64,000 nucleotides of DNA, from NCBI GenBank assembly GCA_012295275.1, contig CM022678.1, forward strand, positions 10,565,999 to 10,629,998, written 5' to 3'. Below are positions 12,438 through 27,494 of this stretch, in pieces. The position numbers and the translations under genes are program-made. This stretch comes from Chrysomallon squamiferum (taxonomy: Eukaryota > Mollusca > Gastropoda > Neomphalida > Peltospiridae). The stretch's first letter is position 1. Every line of letters starts with the position of its first letter. The notes beneath the pieces are model-generated. The model was not told the origin of the DNA, searched no databases, and saw only the letters and a list, made by a program, of their open reading frames with translations.

Positions 12438-14684
12438 TATTGTGGTAGCTACAAACAATTTTTCTTTTAAGGTTAAAGTTTATATTTAGTTTTCTGTCAG
12501 ATATATATTGTAACTGGTTGTGTTTCATATATATATATAGTTAATCTAAGAACTGTCTTTAGATTGATGACTTAATATTACCTGGACTGCAAATATGGTA
12601 ACAAAAGGTATTGTTTTGTTTTGTTGTTTCTTTGTAAAAAATGTGTAATAAATTGTACTAGTAGTTTGTTAAATGGCTCTGGAAAGAAATTCAAATTGCA
12701 ATTTTAAAAAATAACGAACAGTTTTCTTTTGAAAATTAATGGGGCATAATTAGCAAAAAAATTAAGACAAAGTTTCAAATTCTAATCCAGTGTTTCCTGA
12801 ATCCATTGTGTTTACCAGGAATATTAACTGGGGTTTCTAGATTAAAAAGAATTGTACTCACCCAGTTGTAATAAAGATTGCTGTTCGAAAGAACAGTATA
12901 CAAAAAATAAAAATCTTCAGAAAAAAATAAAAAATAATAATAATAATCTACCATCACTGAATTGCAGATAGTGTTATTAATTATGACAAACAGAAAACTG
13001 ACATGCTTATCCACAACAATCCATTTTTTATTATGTATAGTTTGACATGATCTGTTGGACAAAATAACAAATAAAAGCTTAGATGTAGAATGTGCAGATG
13101 TTATTTCATAACAAGCTGACAGCACTGATTTTTACAAAAGCAGTGATCTGACTGACACCTGGATCTGTGTTTTTGTAAACATTGATTGTAAAACACTTTA
13201 AAAAATCGGGAAGTTTTAGCAGAAAAATCAGGAAGTTTGTATAAAAAATAGCAACAGGTTTTATGTAACGTTCATAACTGTTTTCATACATTTTTTTTTT
13301 TTTTTTTTGTCTTGCAGCAATTTCCAACCATTTTTAATAAATAGCTGAAAAGATTTTAAGACTGAGAAATGAAATATCACAATTGATAAATATTTATTTA
13401 TTTATTTATTACTGCTTTTAAAAATAAATACGAAATATTAGAAATTGTAGAATAGATGCACTTATTATGTTTGCAAATCTGGTTCATAAAATAAATTATT
13501 TTGACAATGTATTATAGCTATGAATGAAATTGATCTGTGCCACATTAAGAATGTTATGTAAACATTTTCACAACAGCTGTAAATTTAAAAAAAAAAAAAA
13601 TCATTGAACACAAAAAAGAAAACAAAAAAAACAAAAGATTAAAAAAAAATGAAACAAAAAAACAATAGAAAATAGAAAAATAAAGAACAAACAGATAATA
13701 ATAAATAAATATATAAATAAACAACCACAAAGCTTCGTAGGAATGACAAAAAGTGTAAGAAATCTGTTGTTTACCCATCCAAAACAAACATGTTTACGTA
13801 AACATGCATAAGTGTTAGTAACGTATACCATAACTTCCTTGTAAACATTTCTCTGAATGTTACTACTTGGGATAAAAAAAACATTTGATTCTTCTTCCTC
13901 TGTGACAAATTGTTTGTCAGAAAGAGCACAGATTTTGTTGAATGGTTCTGAGTTATTTCTTTCTGTTCAGGTATTTTTTAATGTAATTAACTTTAGAAAA
14001 AAACGTTAATCTGGTAATTGTTGTTACCATTACTAAACTCATTACTGTAATATTACAAATCACATTAATTATTTTTTTAACTAATATAACGTTATTATTA
14101 TTTTTTTGTTCTTTCTTTTAATTTTGTTGCCTAAGTAACTTAATTTGCTTATAAAGCAGTAGAATTTAGTTTTTTTTTCCTTCCAATTATTAGTCCTGTG
14201 GTTGCCATGCCAATATGATCATGAAAGATTTCAAGTACCATTATAGCATTAATAAAATAACTAAAAGTTTCAAGAATTTCTTCTTCTTCTCTTTTTTCTT
14301 TATTTTTTTACATTAAATTATTATTATTATTATTATTTTAATATGATTGATAAGCCATTTTAGATAGGCTATTTATTTAAAATAGTTTTTCTAAGATATA
14401 AAATCATAAATGGTATTCATACTGATATTCAGAACATTTTTAGATTTTAGCTATTGCACTGGTCTTTGAAAAACCCCATAAATGAACAAAAATGATAAAA
14501 CTCAAAACAGAATGTGTTAATATTTGTTTTTAGAAATAATTTGTATATCCAGAAAGAAAGATGTCTTTAAAGGAAAGCCTAAACAAAACAAAAAAAAATT
14601 GATCTGTTTCACTGTTGTAATTACCTCACAATGATCTATAGCAGTGAAGAAAATAATTAACATGTTTATTTCACACAATATGTT

Positions 14685-14733
14685 TCCTAAAGGGAGGTCA
14701 CTAACTCCAATCTTCCTCAGTGTCCCTTTAGGA
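14685..14733. repeat. Short perfect inverted repeat (hairpin)
   Basis: TCCTAAAGGGA at 14685-14695 is matched by its exact reverse complement TCCCTTTAGGA at 14723-14733, leaving a 27-nt loop. In a transcript this would give an 11-bp stem. Function is unknown. Confidence 0.7.
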
Positions 14734-15182
14734 CATCACTTGATCATTCTTCATGAACATTTTAGACATAAACACCATGTTACTTAGATGAAGTATCTAA
14801 TAACCACTCAAAAGAAATCTGTATAAAATTGTCAGTAAACATTCTTAAATTTCCTATATTCCTTTCATCTTTAATTAGTTTATGTAATATAATTATCAGA
14901 TAATTTCAGGGCTTATTATGCTACTGGGTGGAGTGAATTATCTGCAGAAAATAGAAAAATGTTGAAGCAGCTGAATAATTAAAACTCCGTTGTCTAGACA
15001 TTGTCTTTTGGTAGGGTGAGATAACACAGCAAGTTTTCTTAATGTTATTAAACTGCCAAGATTATTATGGTAGCAGGGTGATTGTATAAGTATAGATGTC
15101 TGTGTCCACTGATAAGTAATCTGGATTCATAGGATACATATTCAGAGAAAAATGATGACAAAAAAAAAGAAAAACAAAAAGA

Positions 15183-15439
15183 AGAAATTAAGAAAGTGTA
15201 AATCAGAAATACATGGTCTGAGGAAATTTGGTAAATGTGGAATTGTGCTCAAGTTAAAAATCGATTGAATTATAAAAAAAAGTTGATGTTTTTTCTTCTT
15301 TTTCTAATTCTTCTTCTTCCTTCCCTGAACGTACTTTAAGTATTATTTTCTTTTTTCTTTCTTTTTTAAATATAAATTATCACCCTCACACAGACAAACA
15401 CAAAAGAAATTAAGAAAGTGTAAATCAGAAATACATGGT
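15183..15439. repeat. Perfect 35-bp direct repeat pair
   Basis: The 35-bp sequence at 15183-15217, beginning agaaattaagaaagtg, reappears without change at 15405-15439. The 187 bp between them is not repeated. The identity suggests a recent duplication or the flanks of a small insertion. Confidence 0.85.
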
Positions 15440-16961
15440 TACTATTTTTACATATAAAAATCTTTGATGTACACACACCTTCTGGGATAGTTTATTCATT
15501 ATTACCATTATTTTATAAATCTTCAGTAAAATCAGTGCTCTTTGTAAGACTGTGATCCTTTGAACCCTGTTATATCACTACATAAACCAAGAAAAAAATA
15601 TTGAGCCAGTATTTTAATATTTATTTAACATTCCAAGAATAGAAACATATATTAATAAGAAAATAATATGCATTTTACTTATTACTTCCTTTTCATTTTA
15701 CTGAATAGTATGAGGAACATTAAACTTGCTGATCAGATGAAATTTTTATCTTCCTGGTGTATATATATATATATATTTTTTTTTTTTAGTGTATTTATTA
15801 GATATTTTTGTTCACTGCAAAAGAATGCTTTTATTTTTTTCTTTTAAATTTTTTTTTTTTTTTTTTTTAATGGAAAATTAATAATATACATCCTGTTGTT
15901 CAGGTAAACAACTAGTTATAATGTAAAGTAAAGTGAATAGAATACTATTACCATATATGTATGTATATCAGTGACTGGGTTTCACGTGTGCTCTATAATT
16001 AGGTGTGAAAGGGGAATTTTTATAGAATTTTCCAGAAGTAATACGTACATCTCAGTATTCTAGTGAGAAGAAGGTATGGTATATTACCACAATTATAACA
16101 GATTAACTCTTTAATAATATTATTATTATTATTATTAACTGACCACATATTATATCTATTATTAATTCCTGTTGTTTCTATGTTTCATGTGTTGTATTTA
16201 CACTGAGCTTAAGAAAGATTGAAGCTGGCAGATTTTATATGTATTAAAATAAGACATTATAAACCATGTTGGATTTAACTCATTTTCAAAATCTTTATTT
16301 TATAAATAGTAAATAATTTCAGTAATTTATTAACAACAAATCATATGTGTGTTGCATTCTTACAACTTTTTATCATGAGTGCTACTGAACTTGTTTCTTT
16401 AAGTCTGACTATATATATCATAACAATCTTTTTTCTTTTCATAAGAGTATTTTAAAAGTTTATTATTATTATTATTAATGTTTATTTATTTATTTATTTA
16501 TTTATTTATTTTAATGCTTTTCTTTTAATCATTTTTTTTATTTTTTTTATGCCACAAATTTTAAATGAATTTCTTTCTTAAAAATGAACCTGATAGATTG
16601 TTCATTATTTGTCCCAGAAGATTTCATTTAAAGAAATAGTTGACAAGGGCGTCATTTGCTTTTTAAGAAAACCACAAACAAAAACTTTGACTGTTTCATG
16701 AACACAGACCTGCCTGACTAACACGACTCATTAAATATGTGACGACAGAGACCAACTGACCCACTACAAGTGACCCAGTGAATGCATACTGGTCAGTAGG
16801 TGTGACCACTAGACTTAAAATAGAGTTAATAGCCAGCTGGTGACAGGCAGACAGCCGATACAGAATTGGAGGGTGTGTACACTAACACTGTCTGCCTCGG
16901 TTCAGAGATAACTGGTAAATACCAGTTACACTTCATAACTGAATCTTTTGTTGTTGGTTTT

Positions 16962-17066
16962 TTTTTTATTATTATTATTTTTATTATTATTATTATTATT
17001 ATTACTACTATCATTATTATCATTAATATTATCATTATTATCATTAATATTATTACTATTATTTTG
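16962..17066. repeat. ATT-type microsatellite with ATC/ACT interruptions
   Basis: A run of ATT triplets is broken by ATC and ACT variants. Similar tracts occur at 16105-16137, 22770-22925, 36110-36295 and 45468-45690. Confidence 0.85.
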
Positions 17067-18135
17067 TTGTTTTTTCTTAACGATATGTTTGCGTTCTACT
17101 TGCTAAAAATCAAATCTTTTTTTGTTGTTTGCAAGTTGTTTGATAAAATTTTTTACTGTTATTATTTTTAAGAATATGTATTATGTTTGCATAGTATTTT
17201 TGAAAAAAATTTTTATTTTATATATATATATATTTTATGAAATATCAGTGACATTTTGTTCAAAGATTTAAGAATATTCAGTATTATTTATATACAAGGG
17301 TGTTTGAAAGAATCTTTTTCATTACTGTCAAAACTAACTGATAGAATACTATTAGTATTATTAGTTCTGCTTGACATCTTCAGAATCTTTTGTTGGTTTC
17401 TTTATTCACATATTTTATTTTTATTTTGTTTGTATATGTGCTGATAACTGTCTTGTAGTTATTTTACACTCTGATGCCACTTCATTATAGTTATCTACAT
17501 AATATATTGTAACAATTAATGTTGATGCATTACATCACTGCCATACTTCTGTTTGTTTTTAATCAACATGCACATTTTTGTTTATCACATGTAATTAATT
17601 ACTTTGCAATGCGACTGATGTTAATAAACAAACAGTGTTTATTTTTTTATTATAATTTTGCTTATGTAACATCATTTTTGTAGAAATGATCAGATGCTTA
17701 TTTGCAAACAGCTAGGTGGTTAATTGTTTTCACATGACAGAATGGTTGTTTTCAGGAAAGGAATGTTCCCTATCTGTATGTTTTCTATTACATTTAGTGA
17801 CTGAGAATAGTCTAGGATGAATTACACTTCTAACAGGTTGGTTAATCATGTTTGTGAGAAAGTAAAAGAGAAAAGAGAGATAAAGGCAGAGAATAAGAGA
17901 GCGAGAGAAAGAAAAAGAGAAAGAGCGAGAGAGAAGGAGAGAGAGATTATTATTTTTTATTCAGTTTGAATATTTTATGAATTTTGTTTATATTTTCTCA
18001 TTTTTAAAATTTGTTTGTGTTGCTGTAAGTATTGAATTGTTAACATGAATGTTTATGATGTTTTATTGTATATAAAGTAAACTTTTTGTATTTACTATAG
18101 ATATATGCATAATAAATAATATTAAATTTTTATAT

Positions 18136-18208
18136 GTACATACATACATACATACAGTTTTAGTAAACTTTTGTGATTATTTCTAACATATTGGCATGTA
18201 CAGTCATA

Positions 18209-18240
<32 letters not shown>

Positions 18241-18288
18241 GTGTGTGCTTTGTGTGCTTTGTGTGTGTGTGTGTGTGTGTGTGTGTGA
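18136..18288. repeat. (GTAT)n and (GT)n compound microsatellite
   Basis: Tetranucleotide CATA/GTAT runs and a GT run flank a short AT stretch. The minus- and plus-strand open frames here are repeat artefacts. Confidence 0.85.
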
Positions 18289-21200
18289 ACCACAAAAACA
18301 CCACTGAGTACTTTAACAATGACTTTTTAATATGGCTGAGATATGCTGTAGAGATAAAAATAACAAAAACAACAGTATTGGGGCAGATAGACCCGCCATC
18401 TGTTACGTCTTAAACCACTGGGAATTATCCGCTGGTATTTAGTAACCACTGATCCCATATGTGTATTGTTACACGTGTGTACACGTTTGTGTTCACATTT
18501 TGTGTGCAATACTGGAATGAATTTTAGGTAGGTGGCCAGAAATGTTCTAGACTTGCAGAAATACACGTTGAATCAAATAAGTGAGAATAAAAACAAACAA
18601 ACAAACCAAAAAATTAACAAATTACTTTTTTTTTATTTTATATTATAAATAAAGGCATGGATATGTGGAGAAAAATGGTGCAGAATGAAATATTATTGTT
18701 AGTGTTAATTGTAAACTTGAAGAATAATTGTTCTTGTTATTTAAAAAAAAATATATTTTTTGTTATTGGTAATATATTGAGTTCAGATGTTTCACCAGTT
18801 TAGAATATATTTATTATAGGTGGTCTTTTCTTTTTTCTTTTTTTTACATTTAATCATATACATGGTTTTAAACAAAGATACTGAAATTCACTACTTGTCA
18901 TTATCAGATTTCATTGTTACATGCTGGAAAGTATTTGCCAAATTTTAATCTGAAAAAAAAAAAAAAAAAAAAAAAAAGTTTGTTTAAAATCTTGCTAAAT
19001 TTAATTAATTAGGTTTATTTTTAAATTATATGCTTCTTACTTTGATTAGTTTCAGTAATTGAAAGTGTATGTGTAAAAATAATTAGAAAAATAATAATAA
19101 TAAAAGCAAAAACCTGACAAGAACAAAACAAAAACAAAAATACCACCAAAAGAACTAATGGAAGAAAGAAAAAGAAAAAAGCTTTCTTTGAGCCACTTAG
19201 AAGAACAGAAAACAAAATAAAAATAAATAATAAATTAGAAGAAAAACAAACAAAAAATCACTTTGTATTAAAAACACTGTCATTAATTCTATGGAATGCA
19301 AGTGCATGAAGATCATGACATACATAGACTAACCATTAACTATATATACATACACAGGACAGCTATTAGTTATTAGTTTAACAACACTAATTACAGCCCA
19401 GTGTATCATCATTGATATTCTTTAACAAGTGGAAGCAAAACACAATAGATTGATATTGATTGTACAGATTTTCTTACTCAGTTATATTCATTATTATGTT
19501 GGGATTTTGAGGATGGTGTAAAGTGCAATGTTTATGAGTAAAAGATAAATTTTTATTATATATATATATTTTTTGATATAAACATTTAACTGGTTGTTTG
19601 ATAAAGTAAATATGGTGATGGTCTAAAATACTCTTCATTTTATAGGTGGTGGTTTTATGCACAAGGTGTCTAAACATTTTAATTTTAAAAGAAGACGAAA
19701 TGAAGGAAAACTGTTTTTATCTTGTAATAACAAATGCTGATCTATCCTGAATGATGTTGAAATTTGAACAGAACAGGTTGTTAAATGAGTTTTAAAATTT
19801 CTGTATCACAGGTGCATGGAACAAATTTATAATTTTCGTTAAAGACTGATGGCTGAGTATATGTTGATATACATTTCACAAGACAGATGGATTGTTAAAT
19901 AACAATTTTTATCATTTTTTTTTTTATTTATTTATTTATTTTTTTATTTATTTTTTTAATATATAAAACAGTTCTATATGACCTGAACATACAAGTAGTT
20001 ACAAAGACAGTTTTTATGTGAAAAAACAAAAAAAAACCTTGTGAAAGTCTGTGTGTTATTTACTTCCCGTGTGCTGATGGGTATTAGCTTGTCATGGAGA
20101 ACTCATCTTTTATAACACACATTGTGTGTTTGCAAACATTCTCTTAGTATGAGGATTGCTGCCAACAGCAGTATACTACTACTACCACCACCAGGCCTTC
20201 TCTCAGAATTCCTAGCCTGTGAATAATACATTCACAACCAAACTGTAAGTTCTTTTTTTTTATTATACTATATCTGCCAACAGTTAGGATTAGTCTGCAC
20301 TTATCTCCAACAGATCTGCAAATCCATTTCTTTATGATTGTTGTGTGTATTAATTTGTATTAACAATGTTTCCTTGGCTAATCCTGTTGGATCAGGAAAT
20401 AACTACCTAGATAAAGTTCCTGTCACCAGAACGGTAATCTGATAGACTTATTACCTGGTTTTCTTCCAGAATGAGAAGGTGACTTGAGGCCAGTAACCTT
20501 GGCTGTGAAAGGAAAAGACTTCGTTGTTTTTTTTTTTTGTTTTTTTTTTAAAGATAATTATTATTTTAGCTTATGTTACAGCATTAGGTCTTAGTTGTTG
20601 TTCTGTGCATGGTTGTAAATTTTATGCTGTTGCAGAATGTCTCTGTGCACATTTGAATGTTAATGAATATTTGAATACATTGTTATTTGATCATTTATTA
20701 TGAAAGTAGTTTTTGTTTTGTTTATTATTTTATTATTATTGTAATTTTATATATAGACAGATAGGTAGTAAACATATATGCATATATACATACATACACA
20801 CACGTATAAATGTAATAAAAATAAAATTGTATTTTAAATTACTATAGGATGGATGTAACGTGTAGTACAGATGAGTTTTATTAGTAGTAGTGATTAGTTT
20901 TTCTAATAAGAAAAAAAATGAAATTATACTAATGAACATGGAATGGCAAAAAATGATGTGTTTTATGTGTCTGTGTGAGCCACATATTTTCAAATCATTA
21001 TTATATAATAATATAGATCCACAGTTGATTAACTGTTTCTTGTATTATTGTCTAAAATATTATGAATATAATTCTTTATTTACTGAAATAAGTAAAGCAG
21101 ATTTAAATTTTGTTACATCAGCCATTGTTCATCCTCACAATTTAATTTTAAACTGCTTATAGTCTTATCTATAGTACATAATCCTGGATGATGATGATGA

Positions 21201-21514
21201 TAAATGCTTAATTTAAGTAACCATTAAGATTACGGAATACGAAATGAGAAAAGTATTACATTCATTTTAAAATAATTAAATCTTAATTCCTTTTCTCATT
21301 TGTTCTTTCTAAAAGTGAATGTGACCTTTTCTTCTCTTAATCCATTAAATGAAATGTTTCCTGTTCATCCATTTTGTGGAATAAACAAGTCCATTTGGAG
21401 ACATTAGAGAAATTTTTCAATGAAACTCTCTATAAGGAAAGGCACATAATAAAAGACATGCTGCTGGCAGAAGAGAACGAAATTGACTTTTGTGGCTGCA
21501 GCCTTTTCCTTACT

Positions 21515-21518
<4 letters not shown>

Positions 21519-21580
<62 letters not shown>
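21519..21580. repeat. (GT)n microsatellite
   Basis: About 31 uninterrupted GT repeats in PTP4A intron 1; a (CA)n tract of about 20 repeats follows at 21855-21884. Confidence 0.95.
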
Positions 21581-21581
<1 letters not shown>

Positions 21582-21852
21582 CTAGCCATGCTAACCTGAT
21601 TTATTAATATATTAAGTGGTTAATTATAAACCTTATATTTTTGTTGAAAGACGATACCTTTACCTGTATAGTTGAAACAGAATACAAGTCTGAAGAAATG
21701 AATTACATTGTTGTAATTAAGTGGATATATCCAACACCTCGGTTATTCCAGTACTTTGTACTTAATTAGCAAAATTTACTTTTATATATATATATATTTT
21801 CTAATATAGTGGAACAGAATCCCCGATAACCAGATAATGTCAATTTATTTTG

Positions 21853-21892
<40 letters not shown>

Positions 21893-23394
21893 GAATACGT
21901 ATAGATTTTTTCTTTCTTTACATATGTAATAATATATTTATTATAAAGAGAAAACTATTTTTGAAAAAATTCTATAAATCATAACATTTAGATATATGAT
22001 GATATTGATTTCCCAGAGTAATACGAGCATTTTGTTCTGATTATGTGTTGTCATGGTTACGAGAATTGCCAACACCATTGATGTATATAAATGCTTTCAT
22101 AACATGTTCAGGTAAATTGCTTAAATTTCTGATTAGCAGGTTTGTAGCCGATACTTTTTTTTTCTCTATCATTCACATATCTTTTTTTTTTTTTCACAGC
22201 TTGTGATATATTTACTAAATATAGAACGTTATCCATTTTGTTGTTTTGCAGTGGTTTCATAGATAAATAATTTATTAGGGCAATAATGGAAAGGTACTGA
22301 AAGGTTCAAAGTAGTGTTAAAAAGGGAAAATTGGGTGTGGGTGTATATTATTGATAGGTTTGTAGTTGTTAACTGTATTTGTACGATTTGATTCATTTTA
22401 TTCTGTATATTTATCTCGTACAGATGAATGAAAGACATTAGGCAATTCCGTTTCTATTGATTTGTCATTGGTTTGCAGAAATAAAAATGCAACTGTTTCT
22501 GCAAATGTCAGAATTGCTCTTTTCCTCAGAAGATTAAAATGTTCAAAAGAAATAATGACAGAGAAGAATAAAAAATGAAAAAGTGCTGTTGCTTAAATTT
22601 TCTATTAAATGAAGTGATTTAAGAAATTATTCTGACAGTTAACAACATTAAGATGTGCACTGCAATTCTTTATTAAAAAAGTGCATCAGATTTTTAAATC
22701 ATATTGGCTGTATTCCACTATCTTTATAATTTATATATTTATTTATTTATTTTATAATTTATTATTATTGTTTTTATTATTATTATTAATAATAATAATA
22801 ATATCATTATCATCATCATCATCATCATTATTATTAACATTATTACTAGTAACTATTACTTTTATTATTATTTATTTATTTATTCATTTATTTTTATTAT
22901 TATTTATTATTTTATTATTTGTTACTTAACTAATTGGGGTTATAACTATTTACTTCTGAAGTAGCACAATTTACGTGAATCGTGAACACACAGTCGTAAG
23001 TATTTTTACCATTGCAGATACTTTGAGTATATGCTCTGTTATGGGATCACCTTGAAACTCTGATGAAACTTGAACATTATGAAACATTTTTTTATGCTGT
23101 TCTGATGCAACTGTAAATGTCTCTGAATAACTGAGTAATCTGATACAACTCTTTTGTCTTACCAGGTACTGCTGTCTGCTCTTTCATTGTAACCACCTGT
23201 ATCTATATCAAAAACCTTACAACAGTACCATTCAGCTATTTGTTTTATTATTGTTATTCCAATTACATTTTATAGATAATGTCCTTTTCTTCTTTCTTTT
23301 TTTTTAAATTTATTTATATATATTTTTTAATTTTGATATATTATTATTATTATTACTTTTTTATTTTATTTATACATATATTATAAATTTTAAA

Positions 23395-23425
<31 letters not shown>

Positions 23426-24133
23426 ATGGGTTGATTGTAACTAATTATCTGCGGTTCAGCATATTTTTTATTATTATTTTTTTTTAATTACCTGCTGATT
23501 TGTTAATGCAGAAAAGAACATTTTTCTTTTCTTATTTTTTATTTTATTTTATTATTATTATTATTTTTTTTTCATTTGTAATGATAGAGCTATATTGTTT
23601 TTCAAGAGTTCACTGATGTAAAAACAATTAATTTGTTAACAATTGAGCATGAATTTGATTAATGTCAAGAATGCCTCTATTAAAATGAAAATTACATTGA
23701 AATCTAGTGACTGTTCTTGCAAAACTATAGTCAGTGTTTTGTCAGATGAAATAGATTGGATTTGAAAAAATAAAAATAAAAATAAAGAAAAGAAGAGGAA
23801 TGGTTCTTTGACATCTCCCAAAATTGATGCTGACATCTCTATTATGCTTGCTGTATTTTTCACAGGCCTGGTTTAATTTGATATTTGTTTCACATTCGCT
23901 ACTATAATATTGTTACATTGTTTTAAACTAACCACACTCAACATACATTTTAGAATATTACCTATGGTTAATGTAGATTTCAAAAATAATTTTTATTATT
24001 ACTCTCTTTAAATCAGGTTTAATAATATGTTAGAAGGTAAAATAAACATTTGTATTATTTGTATGATTTGACCAAAGGAATGAATTTTTTTTTCTTCTTC
24101 TTCTTCTTATTATTATTATGTAGATATAAATTT

Positions 24134-24164
<31 letters not shown>

Positions 24165-27100
24165 ATTTTTTTGTGGAGACGTTTAAGGAACTTAAAATTA
24201 CAGTTTGTTCCAACTTTTGAAACTTATTAAACTTTTTGAAGATAATATTATAAAATGATGTACAGTACAATCTATATTTATGAAGGATCATTCATCAATA
24301 CAGGAAGAAAATGAGTTATATGAAATAAATAGCTTTTTTTTTTTTCTTTTTTTTTTTCTCTTAGCTGCAAGAGGTCTTTTATTATCCTTACAATAAACCC
24401 CAAAATCATTCATCTCTTGCTGGGAAGTTACATCTACTTTGATGAAAACAGATTTTTTTTATATTGTCCCTCTACTCCAAAAATTGAGTCTCAGCCTGTT
24501 CCATGAAACCTGTGCTAAAGATGGGACTTGACAGCTTCATGTCTCACTGACACATTAAAAATTGTCAGTCCAGAAACTCTAAGGTCAGAACACTTAAGAA
24601 ATTTGATGAATTTAGCCTTGATCCCTCTCTAGACCATTTCCTCATCACACTTCTCTTTAGGTGACTGGTGAACTGAAACACAGGACTTCACTTTCAGATT
24701 ACATCTGATGATCTTATGAGGATACTAATAACTGTTACCAATACAATTTCCTATGGGAGAAAAAAAAATTGCTTTCTGTTAAGCTTTTGTACTCTGCAAT
24801 TTGGCAGGATTTTCTTGTAGAACTTAAACATAATAATTTTGTTTATATCTCGTAATTTTGGCAGTTTAAGATAGGTGGTCTGTGTTTTGAAAAATGATTA
24901 TTAAATATCATTAATATGTAAATTAAAATTTTATTTATTTTTGGTGATGTTCGTGAGAGTGCCATTGGCAGCAAAGAACAAAAATAACTATAAAGATTTT
25001 TAATAATATTACCATCATCCTTTTTTAAAAATTTATGTTTGTTATTGTCTTTCACTTCTTTTATTCTTGAAAACTACATTCCAATATTTTTGCAGTGGTA
25101 AACATGCAGAAATTCCATAACTGCCTGTAATCATTCCTTCAGACATCAATTCTGAGCATTCCTGAATTTGATAGCCCATTCATGAATGCCATTTGTAAAA
25201 CACTCAATTGAGAAGGGCAGAGTATCTGTTCTATTTTTTTTTTTTCTCTTCCAATCAGCTTACTATCTAGTTGTTGTTACTGACCTGACCTGCATATTGA
25301 ATTCTGATAATGAAGATCCCAAGTACACATTTTTTTTTTTGCTGGAAAATGTCACCAAGGATTGATTTTGCGTTCTTCAATAATTTTTTTTTTTTTTTTT
25401 TTTAAATTTCTTTTTAATCTCATTTCATGAGTTATTATTATTGTTTTTTTTTTTTCTCTCTCTTGACAAAAGAATCTAAAATTCTAATTCTTTCTTTCAC
25501 AGTTTTATCCTGCTATTTTTTTAAAATCTTTATTTAAAAATAAGATAATTTCGTCTCCACCTATCTCTTGAATATTTTCTTAGTGGGGAACTACAGTAAT
25601 TCATTGTATATTTGGTTTGATTCATTTTAGAATACTTCCATTATTAAGTGGGTTGTGAACTTTAGATGAACCTGTTATGTAATATAAAAAGTAAAATTAG
25701 AAGTAATAAAATATATAAAAAAATTTAAAATAAAATAAAGAAATACAGTTCCAAGAGAAGATTTATAAAAGGGCTTTACAAAAAAGAAACGATATTTAAA
25801 AAAAAAAAAAATTTAAAACCTGAATTGCATAACCATTTACAATAAAGTTTCTTTTTTATTTTATTTATTTTTTGTCTTTTTTCTTATTTTGTCTAGCAAA
25901 GTGTGTGATGTTTCATCGATTAAGTATGTCTGAATTCAATTAAAAATTTATTTTTTTGGACTGTTTTTTTTTTGGTTTTATTATATTTTTTACTTTAAAT
26001 ATAAAAGTATCAGTTAATACTGTATTTACATTTAGAAAGCTTAATATTTCATTATATAAAAAATTTGTTTTATAACAATGGTGAAATTGGTGTAATGAAT
26101 CTGCAAAGACATTTATTTGTTGGTTCCTTGTTTTATTTAAAAAAAATTTCTGCATATTAATCCTGGTTAAATAAAATCACATTAAAGCTGTCTTAAAGAT
26201 TACGTGACTTCTATTCACTTGAAAAAACATTTAACAGACACATTTTCCATGTAGCTTGAGTACTCACCATGCAAAAGTGAGTTAAATTAATCATAGTTTC
26301 CTAATTAATACTTTTGTTTTTTTGTTTGTTTTTAATCTGCCCTTTCTCCCACTTAACTTGCAAGCCATCCTGGCTTTTGCCCATCATATTTAAAAAAATA
26401 ATATCAGCTCTTTTAGAAACTGTGTCAGTGTTCTCAAAGGATTATCTCTGGTGGAGAAACACATTTTTAAAAAAGGTATTGGCCTAAAAAACACTTGACA
26501 ACGAAGGGACCTTGAGTTTCCCAGTCCTCATTACTTGTCAAGTACCAACAAGATCTTTGTGAATGACTTTGTTCACTGAGTTTCTAACATTGACACTTTA
26601 GTTATCACCCTTCCTCTAGGTAAGCAGCTGAAAAAAAATACTTGTGCAGGTTAAGGTTAATTCATAGTTCATGTCAGATTCATTTTATAATTTGTATGTT
26701 AATATCTGTTTTTTTTCAGGTATAGTTGTATATTTGTCTTTGTTTTTGTTTATTTAGCTACGTTAATTCTTATTTCATTATAAATTATTTTTTAAGATAT
26801 GACTGTGTGTATGTGTGTTATTTCATTTATTTATAGTAACATATATTTTATATTACCATAGGTTATTACATAATATTACATTATATTACATTCTATTAAA
26901 TTATAGGTTTTATTTGTTCTGATTTTATTATTTTAATTATAATTTGGCCTAAGTATATTAGCTTACAATAATTTAAAGCTCCATTCAATTTCCATTATAA
27001 ACAGGTATAAATTAACAATAAAGGTAATCTGTTGCTATTGGTAACTAATGATTTCTTACCAGTCAGTCTGAATAATTAATTTTAATCCGTGTAAATAGTA

Positions 27101-27189
27101 GATCCAATAAACACACTAGGGCTTAAATATCCATTACTGGGTTTTTAAATAGTTTTTTAAAGATTTTGTAATTTTAAAAAAAAAAAAAA

Positions 27190-27227
<38 letters not shown>

Positions 27228-27494
27228 ATATTTTTATATTTACTTCTTCTTATACATATTTGAAACATGTATTACTTTTCCTTTTTTTTTTTTTATTATT
27301 TTTAGAATTTTTTTTCTGTTTGTTTGATGATAACATGCAGTTCACATTCATATCACAAGTTGCCCTCATGCTGTGCTATGCTGTGGGTCACGTGCGTCTT
27401 GGGGATTCTCTCATACCTTGATCTTTGTCTTGATCCAGTTGACATGCTTTCTTGCGACATGTCTGTTACCCATAGAGACACGTCTATCTTTATA

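Noticed and set aside
24360-24790. Short minus-strand open pieces in three frames, possibly a decayed transposon
   Set aside because: No family could be named and frames do not connect; mentioned only within the intron description.
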